The position numbers were made by a program, and so were the translations under genes. Below, one piece after another: positions 35,625-44,671 of a stretch of DNA of 64,000 nt; positions within the stretch are counted from its first letter, which is position 1; each line of letters starts with the position of its first letter. Source of the stretch: Paenibacillus marchantiophytorum (GTDB taxonomy: Bacteria; Bacillota; Bacilli; Paenibacillales; NBRC-103111). Below the pieces are notes generated by a model. That model was not told where the DNA came from. It searched no databases and saw only the letters and a program-made list of their open reading frames with translations. The DNA is taken from positions 1-64,000 of the forward strand of contig NZ_BMHE01000013.1 in the NCBI RefSeq assembly GCF_014640555.1. Direction: 5' to 3'.

Positions 35625-35761
35625 TCTAATGAATTCCCGAAGCGCTATCCCAACCAAATGATCACCATTCCGCCCATAAACGACTCGATAACGCCAATTC
35701 AGTTCATTAGATCGCCAAACATGCCATTTTCTCGTCTATAAGCATCCTGCAGTTCATTAGA
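35625..35761. repeat. Array of three CAGTTCATTAGA modules
   Basis: A 25-nt module ending CAGTTCATTAGA occurs at 35687-35711 and 35737-35761, exactly 50 bp apart, and a diverged inverted copy (TCTAATGAATTCCCGAAGCG...) at 35625-35649. The 5' half (GATAACGC, GATAGCGC, TATAAGCA) resembles the AATAGCGCC half of the other module family in this window. It lies in the 530-base gene-free region between serC and the Nudix gene. The rest of that region, apart from the small frame at 35391-35477, shows nothing I can assign. Confidence 0.6.
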
Positions 35762-35862
35762 AAGGCAGATTGATTGCGCAGGGGAGGGCGGTGCTCAATT
35801 GACTTTCGCTATCCGCCATCGGCCGCGAGCTGCACTGCCAGACTAATTGCCCCGGATCCCCG

Positions 35863-36486
35863 TCAGTCCAGCAGCACTTCCAAAGTCTCGCTGCGCGCTA
35901 GCTCCAACATGCGCAGCAACTGCTCCGCAGTGTTGCGTTCCAAAGAAAGCGGCGGAAGCTCGCTCGCGCCAAAGAAACCCACGCCGGTCGTTTCCAAACC
36001 GGCTTCTTCCAGCGCTTGGCCGCCCGTCAGCTCGCATAAGATGAACATCTTGTACACATGGTTCGCTGAGGGAGGATGAGCGTGTCGTTTTTTGTCCAAG
36101 ACCGCCAACAATCGCAGTGGCTTGACCTCGTATCCCGCTTCTTCGTAAGTCTCTTTGGCAGCCACCTCAGAAGGTGTAAGACCAATGTCGGCCCAGCCTC
36201 CAGGCAGTGCCCAAGCGCCATCTGCTCTTTCCCTCACTAATAATAGCTTATTATCCTGCAGGACTACGGCCCGAATATCGACCTTTGGGGTTTGATATCC
36301 TTGCTCATTGGCAAATAAATCCGTCACTTTATCAATAGGTGTATCTGTAAAATAGCTCATCATCTCGACACTAATTTTGCGCAGCGCCTCATAACGTTCT
36401 AGATCATAGCCATTCTCCCCGTAGGTAAGTCCAGCTTGACTGATCGCTTGAATCTCTTTCGCCCAATCCAGCCATGGGATATGCAT
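35863..36486 (-). CDS. Nudix hydrolase with N-terminal NUDIX_N domain
   Basis: The 207-residue protein starts with a helical domain (WLDWAKEIQAISQAGLTYGE through LERYEALRKISVEMMSYFTD) found before some Nudix domains, then the Nudix fold (VDIRAVVLQDNKLLLVRERA). The Nudix box runs GGWADIGLTPSEVAAKETYE followed by EAG; its catalytic REUxEE is KETYEE here, a conservative R-to-K change. It hydrolyses a nucleoside diphosphate linked to some group; the substrate is unknown. Its ATG overlaps the stop of the mug-like gene by one base, so the two are coupled and may both serve nucleotide or DNA sanitation. Confidence 0.85.
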   Translation of the reverse strand: MHIPWLDWAKEIQAISQAGLTYGENGYDLERYEALRKISVEMMSYFTDTPIDKVTDLFANEQGYQTPKVDIRAVVLQDNKLLLVRERADGAWALPGGWADIGLTPSEVAAKETYEEAGYEVKPLRLLAVLDKKRHAHPPSANHVYKMFILCELTGGQALEEAGLETTGVGFFGASELPPLSLERNTAEQLLRMLELARSETLEVLLD

Positions 36487-37010
36487 CAGTTCCCCATCTC
36501 CGTTCCGCTATAATCTTTGATTCCCCGATAAATATCGACCATCTCCTCAAGCTTCATTCGAACGAGTCCGCTGGAAGAGGGGCATACATATTCGATAACG
36601 CCTTCAACGACAGGCTCCGGCTGCACGCCCCACGACATCCCCCTGCGACCGCTATACTGTTCATACACACCTTTGCCTACGAAACAGACAACACTTGGTC
36701 GATACGTCACGATCTTTTGCCGCAAAATAAGTCGTCCTTCCCGGTACTCCTCCGGCGTGATTTCTGCCGCTGTCAACGTCGGACGTGCCACAATATTCGT
36801 AAAACCGTAACCAAGCTGCAGCAAATCCTGATCTTCCTGGGGCTTATAAAGCCTAGGTGTGATGCCGGCCTGATCCAGAATGCGATAGAAGCGATTGCTT
36901 GCGCTCGCATAGTGATGACCGGTTTCTCCAGATCGAAGACTTGGATTATACCCGACAAATAAAATTCGCATATGCTCTGCCAGATGATCCGAGATTGGTT
37001 CTATGCCCAT
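36486..37010 (-). CDS. mug: G/U mismatch-specific DNA glycosylase (Mug family)
   Basis: The 174-residue protein is a family 2 uracil-DNA glycosylase homologue. It has ILFVGYNPSLRSGETGHHYA followed by NRFYRILDQAG, the catalytic-pocket motif in which an asparagine (in GYNPS) positions water, and VCFVGKGVYEQYSG plus CPSSSGLVRM, the DNA-reading loop. It removes uracil or ethenocytosine mispaired with guanine. ATG at 37010 (MGIEPISDH) follows TAGGAGGTG. It is co-transcribed with the Nudix gene. Confidence 0.85.
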   Translation of the reverse strand: MGIEPISDHLAEHMRILFVGYNPSLRSGETGHHYASASNRFYRILDQAGITPRLYKPQEDQDLLQLGYGFTNIVARPTLTAAEITPEEYREGRLILRQKIVTYRPSVVCFVGKGVYEQYSGRRGMSWGVQPEPVVEGVIEYVCPSSSGLVRMKLEEMVDIYRGIKDYSGTEMGN

Positions 37011-37165
37011 TAGCGCTGCACCTCCTAAGCCAATTGTCTCTATATAGCTTACCATTATATAGGAAAAAACAAAAAAAAAGACTCTGCCTTTTCCCGAGCT
37101 CAGGTCAAAGAAAAACGGCTTCGCCGCCTTGAGAGATCAGCCTCTTAGTAGCGACAAAACCTGTT

Positions 37166-37411
37166 AAGGGAACTAGAGGACGCTATATAGGCAACTAGCA
37201 GGGATGCTAGGGTATTAGCGGAACTACAGGGTCTTATTTCCACGAAAAACGCTGAATTTGCCTTGAAACAGCAAAATAGCGGACTGTAGTTCCCTCACCC
37301 CCGCGATATGGTTACTTTTGGCTAGAATAGCGGACTGTAGTTCCCCCTGTTCGCACAAGGCGGCTGGAGTAACTCCGCGCTCACTCCAAAACATATAAAC
37401 TCTTAGATTTC
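37166..37411. repeat. Interspersed module array, copy B
   Basis: Modules lie near 37168-37190 (GGAACTAGAGGACGCTAT), 37219-37242 (GGAACTACAGGGTCTTATTT), 37273-37294 (AAATAGCGGACTGTAGTTCC) and 37324-37345 (AATAGCGGACTGTAGTTCC), in forward-forward-reverse-reverse order with 51-bp spacing, ending in GGAGTAACTCCGCG and CACTCC. The copy aligns with 9606-9851 over its full length and, as there, abuts a terminator. No gene is visible in 37056-37411; a small GGCTTCGCCG hairpin lies near 37115-37128. Confidence 0.75.
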
Positions 37412-37434
37412 AAAAAACCGAGGCATCGCCCCGG
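37412..37434 (-). terminator. Terminator of the DUF1800/DUF1501 operon
   Basis: CCGGGGC pairs with GCCTCGG around GAT, followed by TTTTTT on the minus strand. Confidence 0.75.
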
Positions 37435-37441
37435 CTTCGTT

Positions 37442-38674
37442 TCAAATAAATTTCATAGTTTCATAGGTATGGCCAAGTACGGCGGAAACATCGCCTTTCA
37501 GCCATTTATCAACCAGCGTACTATAGACAGAGCGGAAATCTACCTCATATTTCAGATCACCATTATCCAGGTTGCTTAGACTTGGGTAAGCACCGTACAT
37601 ACCGCCATTCACCTTGCCGCCCATCACAAACATGGGAGCCGCAGTACCATGGTCGGTCCCCCCGCTCCCGTTTTCCTTAACACGGCGACCAAATTCCGAA
37701 AACATCATCACCATCACACGATCCTGAAGCCCTTGAGCCTCCAAATCTTTGTAGAAAGCTGCCAACCCTTCGTCTACTTGCGTCAAAACCTTGGCGTGCT
37801 GCACTTTTTCATCGGCGTGATCATCGAAACCACCAATTTGAACATTAAAAACTCGGGTTCCCGATTTGCCTGCCAACAGTTTGGAAACTAATTGAAGATC
37901 TTTTGCAAAGTTCGTTTTTGGATATTCTACTTTATTGGCGTAAGTTGCCGTTAACGCTTGAATCGCCTCAACACTTTTGTAAGCCTCGCTGCCGCGTCCC
38001 GAAACAACGCGCAGTTGTTCCACTTGATTCTGGGTACTGTACATGTCCAAAAAGGCTTTCGTTAACCGATTCTTGTCGAGCATCGCCGTTTTGGGATCAA
38101 TGAGGTTGTACGTTTCAAGCGATTGAATAACGGGAAAACTAACCTTCTCCGATGCAAAAGCCTTGCTTCCGGATGCCCCGATCTGAACCGCCTTAAGCGG
38201 GTTATTATTGCCACGCAGCGAAGAATCTACATAGCGCGCCAGCCAGCCGCTGCGGCTAATTTTCTGCGGCTCCGCCGTTTGCCAAATTTCCATCGATCGG
38301 AAATGGGAGTGATCCGGCTCTGGGTACCCAACCCCCTGAATAACCGCCAATTTGCCAAGCTTATACAGCGCAGACAAGCCAACCAGACTTGGATGCAGGC
38401 CAACGTGATTATCCAAGGCCAAAACATCCTTCTGCTGATAAGCCAGCGTCGGCCTGGAATCGTAATAAACCCCTTGCCCATAAGGAATTAACGTATTGAT
38501 CCCATCATTTCCCCCGCTTAATTGCACAACAACTAGGACGGGATCATCGACCCCCTCATCCAAGCCCGTTGCCAGAATGGACTTGCCGGTCTCCGTGAAT
38601 AAGGCGCCACCCAACCCTAATGAAGCGAACAAGGCTGTTCCCTTGATTAGAAAATCCCTTCTCGACAGCTTCAT
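37442..38674 (-). CDS. DUF1501 protein with Tat signal
   Basis: The 410-residue protein begins MKLSRRDFLIKGTALFASLG, a twin-arginine signal with SRRDFLIKG and a hydrophobic core, so it is exported folded. The body has the DUF1501 (sulfatase/alkaline-phosphatase-like) pattern: LVVVQLSGGNDGINTLIPYG near the start, HSHFRSMEIWQTAEPQ, and MMFSEFGRRVKENGSGGTDH near the C-terminus, which supplies likely metal ligands. The reaction is not established for the family. It lies 14 bases after the DUF1800 gene and the pair shares one terminator. Confidence 0.85.
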   Translation of the reverse strand: MKLSRRDFLIKGTALFASLGLGGALFTETGKSILATGLDEGVDDPVLVVVQLSGGNDGINTLIPYGQGVYYDSRPTLAYQQKDVLALDNHVGLHPSLVGLSALYKLGKLAVIQGVGYPEPDHSHFRSMEIWQTAEPQKISRSGWLARYVDSSLRGNNNPLKAVQIGASGSKAFASEKVSFPVIQSLETYNLIDPKTAMLDKNRLTKAFLDMYSTQNQVEQLRVVSGRGSEAYKSVEAIQALTATYANKVEYPKTNFAKDLQLVSKLLAGKSGTRVFNVQIGGFDDHADEKVQHAKVLTQVDEGLAAFYKDLEAQGLQDRVMVMMFSEFGRRVKENGSGGTDHGTAAPMFVMGGKVNGGMYGAYPSLSNLDNGDLKYEVDFRSVYSTLVDKWLKGDVSAVLGHTYETMKFI

Positions 38675-38687
38675 ATTTTCACCCCCA

Positions 38688-40007
38688 TTACTTCATTTGA
38701 GCCTCTGGGCTAATTAATACTAATTGGAGCAAGCCTCTGAGGCCTGTATTTTTTTGTTTGGTATGTACAATCGTATCGTCCGCATAAGAACTAAGTCCCT
38801 GCAAGGTCTTATCTGACAAATTGGCAATAGCCAGTCGTTGACTCCACAGCTTAACCCACTCATCTGGATGGCTCGCTTGCTCCGGTGTAAATGCTGGCGC
38901 AGTAAGCAGCTTGAGATTCATCTGCTTGGCAATGGACTCAGCGAACTGATACCGCGCTAATAAGGTGTTGGTGTTGAGCCAGGATGTTCCGCCTCTCCAG
39001 CCTGCAACGTCCGGCGGCGAATACAGTTCCTGCCCCATTTTACGCAGCGCTTGCGCATGGCCTTTGGAAACGCTGAGCTGAAGAGCCTTCAGAATGCCAG
39101 CCACATAGTCTGCCGGTGTTTTAATCAAGGCCATTCGATACTTCTCCTCATAAAATTCAGCGGATAAGAACAGCTCGTGCAGTACCTCTCCAATCGTTGC
39201 CTTGTTGACAATGTGCGCTGCGATTTGTTGAACCCAACTTTCTGATGGTATATCTGTCGCAAAGTATTTAAGCAGCTTGGTTGCAAGGAAAGTGGACAGC
39301 GTCTTCTGATGGACAATAATGTCCACGGCATCCGCTGAATCCAAATTCCCCTTCTCACCCAGCAGTTGTTTCGCATCATTATCGTGCTGCTTAGGATTAA
39401 AAGCTACTTTGTTCTCCTTCTTATCGTACGTCCACCCTGTAAAGGCGCGCGCTGCTTCTTTAACATCATTTTCTGTATAGTGACCGATACCGAGTGTGAA
39501 TAACTCCATCACCTCTCGGGCGTAATTTTCATTGGGTTTGCCTTTTTTATTCCGGTTCACATCCAACCAGATCATCATGGCGGGATCCTGACTAATGGCA
39601 AGCAGCAGCTCCTGAAATTTACCCATAGCATACTTGCGCAGCAGCGTATTCTGCTGAACCATTAAAGTGACATCATTAACCTTATAATTCGCTGTGGCAA
39701 AATGGCCATGCCAGAACAATGTCATCTTCTCAACAAGCGGAGCCTCCGAATAGACCATTCGGTAAAGCCAATACATTTGCTGATCGGCCAATTGCAAGGG
39801 GTCTAGCGCTTTCTTCCCATCTGCGGTCAATTGATCGAAGGGGATCAAAGCCGTTGTTTGAGCAAGTACCGACTCACCCGCAATCAACCGACGGACGGTC
39901 TCCTCGGGGCCATGCGAAACACATGCAGCAATCTCTTCTTGTGTGGCGCCGAATCCGGCACGAAGCAATAAATGAACAACTTCCTTGTTCGTCCATGGTA
40001 AGCCCAT
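38688..40007 (-). CDS. DUF1800 protein
   Basis: The 439-residue mostly helical protein shows DUF1800 hallmarks: HLLLRAGFGATQEEI at the start, MTLFWHGHFATANYKV, MIWLDVNRNKKGKPNENYAR followed by EVMELFTLGIGHYTENDVKE, and AGWRGGTSWLNTNTLLARYQ. It has no signal peptide; its partner DUF1501 protein has a Tat signal, so it may be carried out as a complex (inference). Function is unknown; the DUF1800-DUF1501 pair is widely conserved. The ATG at 40007 follows GGGAGGG. Confidence 0.85.
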   Translation of the reverse strand: MGLPWTNKEVVHLLLRAGFGATQEEIAACVSHGPEETVRRLIAGESVLAQTTALIPFDQLTADGKKALDPLQLADQQMYWLYRMVYSEAPLVEKMTLFWHGHFATANYKVNDVTLMVQQNTLLRKYAMGKFQELLLAISQDPAMMIWLDVNRNKKGKPNENYAREVMELFTLGIGHYTENDVKEAARAFTGWTYDKKENKVAFNPKQHDNDAKQLLGEKGNLDSADAVDIIVHQKTLSTFLATKLLKYFATDIPSESWVQQIAAHIVNKATIGEVLHELFLSAEFYEEKYRMALIKTPADYVAGILKALQLSVSKGHAQALRKMGQELYSPPDVAGWRGGTSWLNTNTLLARYQFAESIAKQMNLKLLTAPAFTPEQASHPDEWVKLWSQRLAIANLSDKTLQGLSSYADDTIVHTKQKNTGLRGLLQLVLISPEAQMK

Positions 40008-40074
40008 GATTTCCCTCCCCACTCCCTAATTTCCAAACTGTACCACATAAATATGTCAAAAGTGTGAGGAAACG

Positions 40075-40108
40075 AAAAAAGAGTTCTCAGATTATCTCTG
40101 AGAAACTC
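40075..40108 (-). terminator. Terminator of the biotin operon
   Basis: GAGTTTCTCAGA pairs with TCTGAGAACTC around GATAA, followed by TTTTTT; the stem overlaps the last codons of bioC. Confidence 0.85.
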
Positions 40109-40952
40109 CAGCTTGGAACCCTATTAGATCGTAAGTAGCGGAGATGCCTCCTTGCACGCTGAATCTTTCCTCGTATTCCTTATACATATTGGCGAACAGC
40201 CGTCGCGAGCTGAGGCCAGTTGCAGTGGCTGCTTCCGAAGCGCTAGCCCCCATGGCTTTAACCGCAAGCAGAAAATCTCTTACGGATGGATACGTTTCTT
40301 TTTGAATCGCTCCTGTTTGTTGAATACTTGAAAATCCGGCATCTAAGAGCAAGTTTTTCCACTGTGTATCCGTTTGAAAAGTGAGCCCATGCCTTTGTGG
40401 CTCGACGCCCCCATCTCGATACGCTTGATTAAATGACTGATGCAGCTCGTCAAATGTTCTCGGTCCGAATGTTGTGAAGACCAGCAACCCTCCAGGACGA
40501 AGCAACCTTCGAAGATGGTTTAATGTTTGTCTTGGAGCGCGAAGCCATTGAAAACAAGCACAAGAAACAATAAGGTCGAACGAACTTTCTTGGGTATCCA
40601 CCGACCATTTTTCTACATCTGCATGAATAAAACTCACTTGATCCGGCTGGCCGCCGCCGTTAACCAACCGACTTGCAGAGATCCGCTGCTTCGCCGCTTC
40701 GATCATCCCTGGCGCCATATCGATGGCGGTAATCGACGCTCGGGGCCACTCGTCAACTAGCATCTTGGTCAGTGTGCCCGTGCCGCAGCCAATCTCAAGC
40801 ATGCTTGTCGGCTCTAGATTACCTTCGACCTTAACGCGGAGCGACGAAGCAAGCTGCTCCGCCATAATGCGCTGAACCTTGGCGTGCGCATCATACGATC
40901 CTGCTGCACTCCGATGAAATTGACGCTCAATATCCAATGTTCTTATGCTCAT
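40092..40952 (-). CDS. bioC: Malonyl-ACP O-methyltransferase BioC
   Basis: The 286-residue SAM-dependent methyltransferase has the N-terminal IERQFHRSAAGSYDAHAKVQ typical of BioC, motif I LEIGCGTGTLTKML, and FDLIVSCACFQWLRAPRQTL. It methylates malonyl-ACP so that fatty-acid enzymes can extend it to pimeloyl-ACP methyl ester, the biotin precursor. Its start lies inside the 3' end of the bioH-like gene (26-base overlap). It is the last gene of the bioADBFHC operon. Confidence 0.9.
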   Translation of the reverse strand: MSIRTLDIERQFHRSAAGSYDAHAKVQRIMAEQLASSLRVKVEGNLEPTSMLEIGCGTGTLTKMLVDEWPRASITAIDMAPGMIEAAKQRISASRLVNGGGQPDQVSFIHADVEKWSVDTQESSFDLIVSCACFQWLRAPRQTLNHLRRLLRPGGLLVFTTFGPRTFDELHQSFNQAYRDGGVEPQRHGLTFQTDTQWKNLLLDAGFSSIQQTGAIQKETYPSVRDFLLAVKAMGASASEAATATGLSSRRLFANMYKEYEERFSVQGGISATYDLIGFQAGVSQR

Positions 40953-41691
40953 CCCACCAACGCCTCAGTTCCTCAGATATCATCACTTCTCTTCCCCAAA
41001 ACGGCGCATGCCCGCAACCTGGCAGTGATAATAATTCTACTTGCGGCCATTGAGCAGCAAGCTCTGCGGCAGCGTTGTAGGGACAAATCTTATCTTCCAG
41101 CCCATGAACCAGCAGAACCGGACATGTAATCTCCGACATCCGAGATAGAACTTCCTCGCTTCGCAGAATTTGAAGACCAGCAATTAACGCAGGGGTTGTC
41201 CAGCTGCCAATGGGAGGAAAGTTTCGATCAAGACCAGCCTTCTGTTCGGCCTCTGTAAACAACATCTGGCGAAAGCTGCTTTCAACACTTTGAGGGTCCC
41301 TCAGGAGCTGCTTCATCATTTGCTTCAAATAAGCATCCGGCCATCCCTTGCCCCTCTCTTCATAAGAACGGGTGAAACGAGCTGTAGCTGCAAACAACAG
41401 GAGTCCATCCACATCCCCTTCCACGGCTAGCCTCAACGCCAGTAATCCGCCCAACGACCAGCCTCCGACCAACAGCGAACCGCGGTCTCCATCCGTTGCT
41501 CCAACCGCAGCTTTCCAGCGATGAGCCGTTGTTTCGGTAAGCAGTAGCATCTTTTCAGGCGAATCTATATCGTTAAAATCAACAGAAACATGCTGATATT
41601 CTGGCAGGAGCTCGCGAAGGCGATCGAAAATTGTCACTGGCATGCTCCAACCGCCAAGCCATACAATGGTGCCTCTCGTCGATACCATCAT
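40927..41691 (-). CDS. bioH: Alpha/beta hydrolase, pimeloyl-ACP methyl ester esterase (BioH role)
   Basis: The 254-residue alpha/beta hydrolase has the oxyanion strip IVWLGGWSMPV, the nucleophile Ser79 in VGGWSLGG, a catalytic Asp in VHGLEDKICP, and His in LPGCGHAPFWG. Lying between bioF and bioC, it most likely removes the methyl group placed by BioC, the BioH reaction. Sequence alone cannot separate BioH from analogous esterases, so the symbol rests on fold and position. Start and stop overlap both neighbours (4 and 26 bases). Confidence 0.78.
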   Translation of the reverse strand: MMVSTRGTIVWLGGWSMPVTIFDRLRELLPEYQHVSVDFNDIDSPEKMLLLTETTAHRWKAAVGATDGDRGSLLVGGWSLGGLLALRLAVEGDVDGLLLFAATARFTRSYEERGKGWPDAYLKQMMKQLLRDPQSVESSFRQMLFTEAEQKAGLDRNFPPIGSWTTPALIAGLQILRSEEVLSRMSEITCPVLLVHGLEDKICPYNAAAELAAQWPQVELLSLPGCGHAPFWGREVMISEELRRWWDEHKNIGY

Positions 41692-42878
41692 TGCCTCAGA
41701 TCACCTAATCGAATTCCGACGTTTCGGATGCATACAGCCGCATCGATTAATTCCTTCTTCGTATGTGCGGCTGTTAGAGAAAAGCGGATTCGTGCCGTCC
41801 CCTCAAGCACTGTAGGTGGTCGTATAGCAACCGCGGCGATCCCTTTTTCTTCCAGAGCCGCACTGAATCGCACAGCCTTGTCATTCTCACCAACGATTAT
41901 CGGTACAATTGGCGAACTGCTGCCACCTACAGCGAAACCCGCCGCGTGAAGTGAGGCGCGAAAAAGTTTATTAGCCTCATGAAGCTGTTCACGGCGCCAA
42001 TTCTCCGACTGCAGCATGTCCAATGCTTTGGAAATACCAGCTACAAGAGATGGCGGCAGCGCTGTCGAATAGATGAGCGGCCTGGCCTTATTCGTCAGCC
42101 AACGAATCAACGTGCGATTGCCGCAAACATAGGCTCCGTACAAACCGAATGCTTTACTAAACGTTCCAACATGGATATCCACTTCGTCCTGCAACCCGAG
42201 CGCATGGCACAATCCCTTGCCCTTCTCCCCGTATATCCCTCCGCTGTGCGCCTCATCGACCATCAGTATCGCTCCATACTCCTCCTTGAGCAGTACGAGT
42301 TCCTGTAAGGGCGCAAGATCTCCATCCATGGAAAATACGGCATCTGTCACGATCAGCTTTCTCCTTCTATCACGAAACTTACTCAATAACTTGCGCAGAT
42401 GGGCCATATCGTTATGACGATATCGAGCATGTTCTGCACGGCTCATCTGAATGCCATCCACGATACTTGCATGATTGAGCTGATCACTGAAAACAACATC
42501 ACCGCGCCCTGCGATTGCACTGATAACACCCGTATTCGCCATATAGCCATTCGCAAAAACAAGGGCTGCTTCCGAGTTCTGCCACTCAGAGAGGGCTTCT
42601 TCAAGCCGCTCATAAACCGCCCGATTGCCAGTCACAAGACGTGATGCCCCTGATCCACACCCCTCGGTCAGCAATGCCTCTTGCATCACTGCGATAATGG
42701 CGGGATGTTGGGAAAGTCCCAGATAATCATTGGATGATAGATTAAGCAGCGGGCGATTTCCGCGAATCGTATAACCAGGACGTTCAGGAACTGGACTGCT
42801 GGCGCGCATGGAACGCAGTATCGAAGCTCTATCCATAGCCTCAAGCTCATCTTCCATCCAATTCATAGTCGGCACCAT
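41688..42878 (-). CDS. bioF: 8-amino-7-oxononanoate synthase BioF
   Basis: About 396 residues. The PLP enzyme condenses pimeloyl-ACP/CoA with alanine. Visible are LLNLSSNDYLGLSQHPAI, GSGASRLVTGNRAVYERLEE, FSDQLNHASIVDGIQMSRAE, VDEAHSGGIYGEKGKGLCHA and the PLP-lysine segment HVGTFSKAFGLYGAYVCGN. The start could be ATG 42878 directly after the bioB stop or ATG 42866 (MNWMEDE); no strong ribosome binding site separates them. Confidence 0.92.
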   Translation of the reverse strand: MVPTMNWMEDELEAMDRASILRSMRASSPVPERPGYTIRGNRPLLNLSSNDYLGLSQHPAIIAVMQEALLTEGCGSGASRLVTGNRAVYERLEEALSEWQNSEAALVFANGYMANTGVISAIAGRGDVVFSDQLNHASIVDGIQMSRAEHARYRHNDMAHLRKLLSKFRDRRRKLIVTDAVFSMDGDLAPLQELVLLKEEYGAILMVDEAHSGGIYGEKGKGLCHALGLQDEVDIHVGTFSKAFGLYGAYVCGNRTLIRWLTNKARPLIYSTALPPSLVAGISKALDMLQSENWRREQLHEANKLFRASLHAAGFAVGGSSSPIVPIIVGENDKAVRFSAALEEKGIAAVAIRPPTVLEGTARIRFSLTAAHTKKELIDAAVCIRNVGIRLGDLRQ

Positions 42879-42879
42879 C

Positions 42880-43887
42880 TTAGAGAGCATTGATTTCAAT
42901 TTCAAATCCCAAATCTTCGATCATCTGGTGATCTGCCGAAACATCTTGACCTGCTGTTGTCAAGTAATCACCAACAAATAGTGAATTCGCTGCGAACAAC
43001 GCGAGCGGCTGCAGACTGCGTAGATTGACCTCACGACCACCAGCCACACGGATTTCCTTGGATGGACAAATGAAACGAAACAAAGCCAGCACCTTCAAAG
43101 CTTTCATCGACGACGTGCGGCCTGCATGTTCCAGTGGTGTTCCGGGAATGGCATTCAGGAAATTAATTGGAATCGAATCCGCATCAAGTCTGCGGAGTGC
43201 ATAAGCCATTTCAACAATTTCTTGATTCGTCTCGCCCATGCCGATAACGACACCAGAGCAGGGAGACATGCCGTGCAGCTTTACTTTTTCCACGGTATCA
43301 ATACGCTGCTCATAGGTATGTGTGGTAGTAATGGATGGATAGTTGGCTTTACTGGTATTTAAATTGTGGTTATAGCGATGCACACCCGCTTTGGCCAGCC
43401 GTTCAGCTTGCTCATCCTTGAGAATGCCCAAGCATGCGCAAATTTTAAGCGGCATCGTTTCACGAATTTCGCTGACGGCATTCACCACTTGATCCAATTC
43501 CTTGTCTGTCGGCCCTTTTCCGGAAGCCACTATGCAGTAGGTCCCCGCTTTGCGTGCCATGGCTTCACGTGCGCCAGCAAGCAGCGAATCCTTATCAAGC
43601 ATAGTATAAGTACGTACCGGCGCCGTCGAAACAATCGATTGCGAGCAATAGCCGCAGTCCTCGGGACAAAGGCCGCTTTTAGCATTAATAATCATATTCA
43701 GCTTCACTTTTTTACCATAGTAATGCTTTCTCACTTGAAACGCAGCCTGCAGCAACGGCATGACTTCCTCGTTATCGGCTTCAAGCACTGCCATACCTTC
43801 CTCTACGGTTATAATCTCGCCTGTCAACGCTTTATTCGTCAATGTTTGCCACTCCATATGAGCTGCCATTGTACTCATTTCATTCAT
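42880..43887 (-). CDS. bioB: Biotin synthase BioB
   Basis: The 335-residue radical-SAM enzyme carries the CxxxCxxC iron-sulfur motif at Cys74, Cys78 and Cys81 (SGLCPEDCGYCSQS) and further cluster ligands around YRYNHNLNTSKANYPSI and PSKEIRVAGGREVNLRSLQP. It inserts sulfur into dethiobiotin. GAGAGGATGA precedes the ATG. It is 40 bases after bioD and touches bioF. Confidence 0.94.
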   Translation of the reverse strand: MNEMSTMAAHMEWQTLTNKALTGEIITVEEGMAVLEADNEEVMPLLQAAFQVRKHYYGKKVKLNMIINAKSGLCPEDCGYCSQSIVSTAPVRTYTMLDKDSLLAGAREAMARKAGTYCIVASGKGPTDKELDQVVNAVSEIRETMPLKICACLGILKDEQAERLAKAGVHRYNHNLNTSKANYPSITTTHTYEQRIDTVEKVKLHGMSPCSGVVIGMGETNQEIVEMAYALRRLDADSIPINFLNAIPGTPLEHAGRTSSMKALKVLALFRFICPSKEIRVAGGREVNLRSLQPLALFAANSLFVGDYLTTAGQDVSADHQMIEDLGFEIEINAL

Positions 43888-43927
43888 CCTCTCTGAATCT
43901 TTCTACTATAAAAGAGCTTTCTTTCGT

Positions 43928-44671
43928 TCACCTTAGGTTGAACTGCAAAGCCTGCCGAATTGGTGTCAGATCTATTGTTTTTCGTACAGTATGTATCAGG
44001 GTATCTGAGTTGGCATTGACTTGCAGGCTGGGAAAACGTCCAAGGACTTTTAGCCCGCTATACTGCTCAATAAGTTCCGCGTTCATTGCAACGCTCGGGT
44101 CATCCCGCAGCATCGTTCGTTCACCATCATTCAAGATGACGCCAATAATGGGAATGCCGTGTTGTCTTAGATAGGCTTCCGTCAGAAGCGTATGGTTAAT
44201 CGTCCCGAGGCCGGAACGGGCAACAATGAGCACTGGCCTATGAAGCTCCGCAATCAAATCTACCACAAGCGCATGATCGTTAAGCGGAACAGCGACGCCT
44301 CCTGCTCCTTCAATGAGCAGCGCTTCATATCGCTTAGCGAGCGGTTCACCCGCCGCGATAATGTCCTGGATAGTCAACGTTACGCCGACATGCTTTGCGG
44401 CAAGCATTGGCGTAAGCGGAGCTTCAAAAGTAAAAGGCGCCACCGCCTCCGGTTTCTCATCAATTCCCGTACTTTGCAGCAGCCTCTCAGCGTCCGTTAC
44501 GCCACTGCCCAGTCGTGCACCCGATTGCACTGGCTTCCAAACACCTGCATGCAATCCCTCCGCTCGAAGTGCAGCCGTAATAGCTGCCGTCACGATGGTC
44601 TTCCCTACACTGGTGTCTGTCCCAGTTACAAATAATCCTGGAATTGATTCCAAATTGGCTTGATGCATCAT
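43928..44671 (-). CDS. bioD: Dethiobiotin synthetase BioD
   Basis: The 247-residue ATP-dependent enzyme closes the ureido ring. P-loop GTDTSVGKT at residues 17-25, substrate region WKPVQSGARLGSGVTDAERL, and LIEGAGGVAVPLND. Its ATG overlaps the bioA stop (ATGA). Confidence 0.92.
   Translation of the reverse strand: MMHQANLESIPGLFVTGTDTSVGKTIVTAAITAALRAEGLHAGVWKPVQSGARLGSGVTDAERLLQSTGIDEKPEAVAPFTFEAPLTPMLAAKHVGVTLTIQDIIAAGEPLAKRYEALLIEGAGGVAVPLNDHALVVDLIAELHRPVLIVARSGLGTINHTLLTEAYLRQHGIPIIGVILNDGERTMLRDDPSVAMNAELIEQYSGLKVLGRFPSLQVNANSDTLIHTVRKTIDLTPIRQALQFNLR

Noticed and set aside
37115..37128. GGCTTCGCCG hairpin as a terminator
   Set aside because: Very short stem, with no gene ending nearby in the right direction; probably chance or part of the repeat surroundings.
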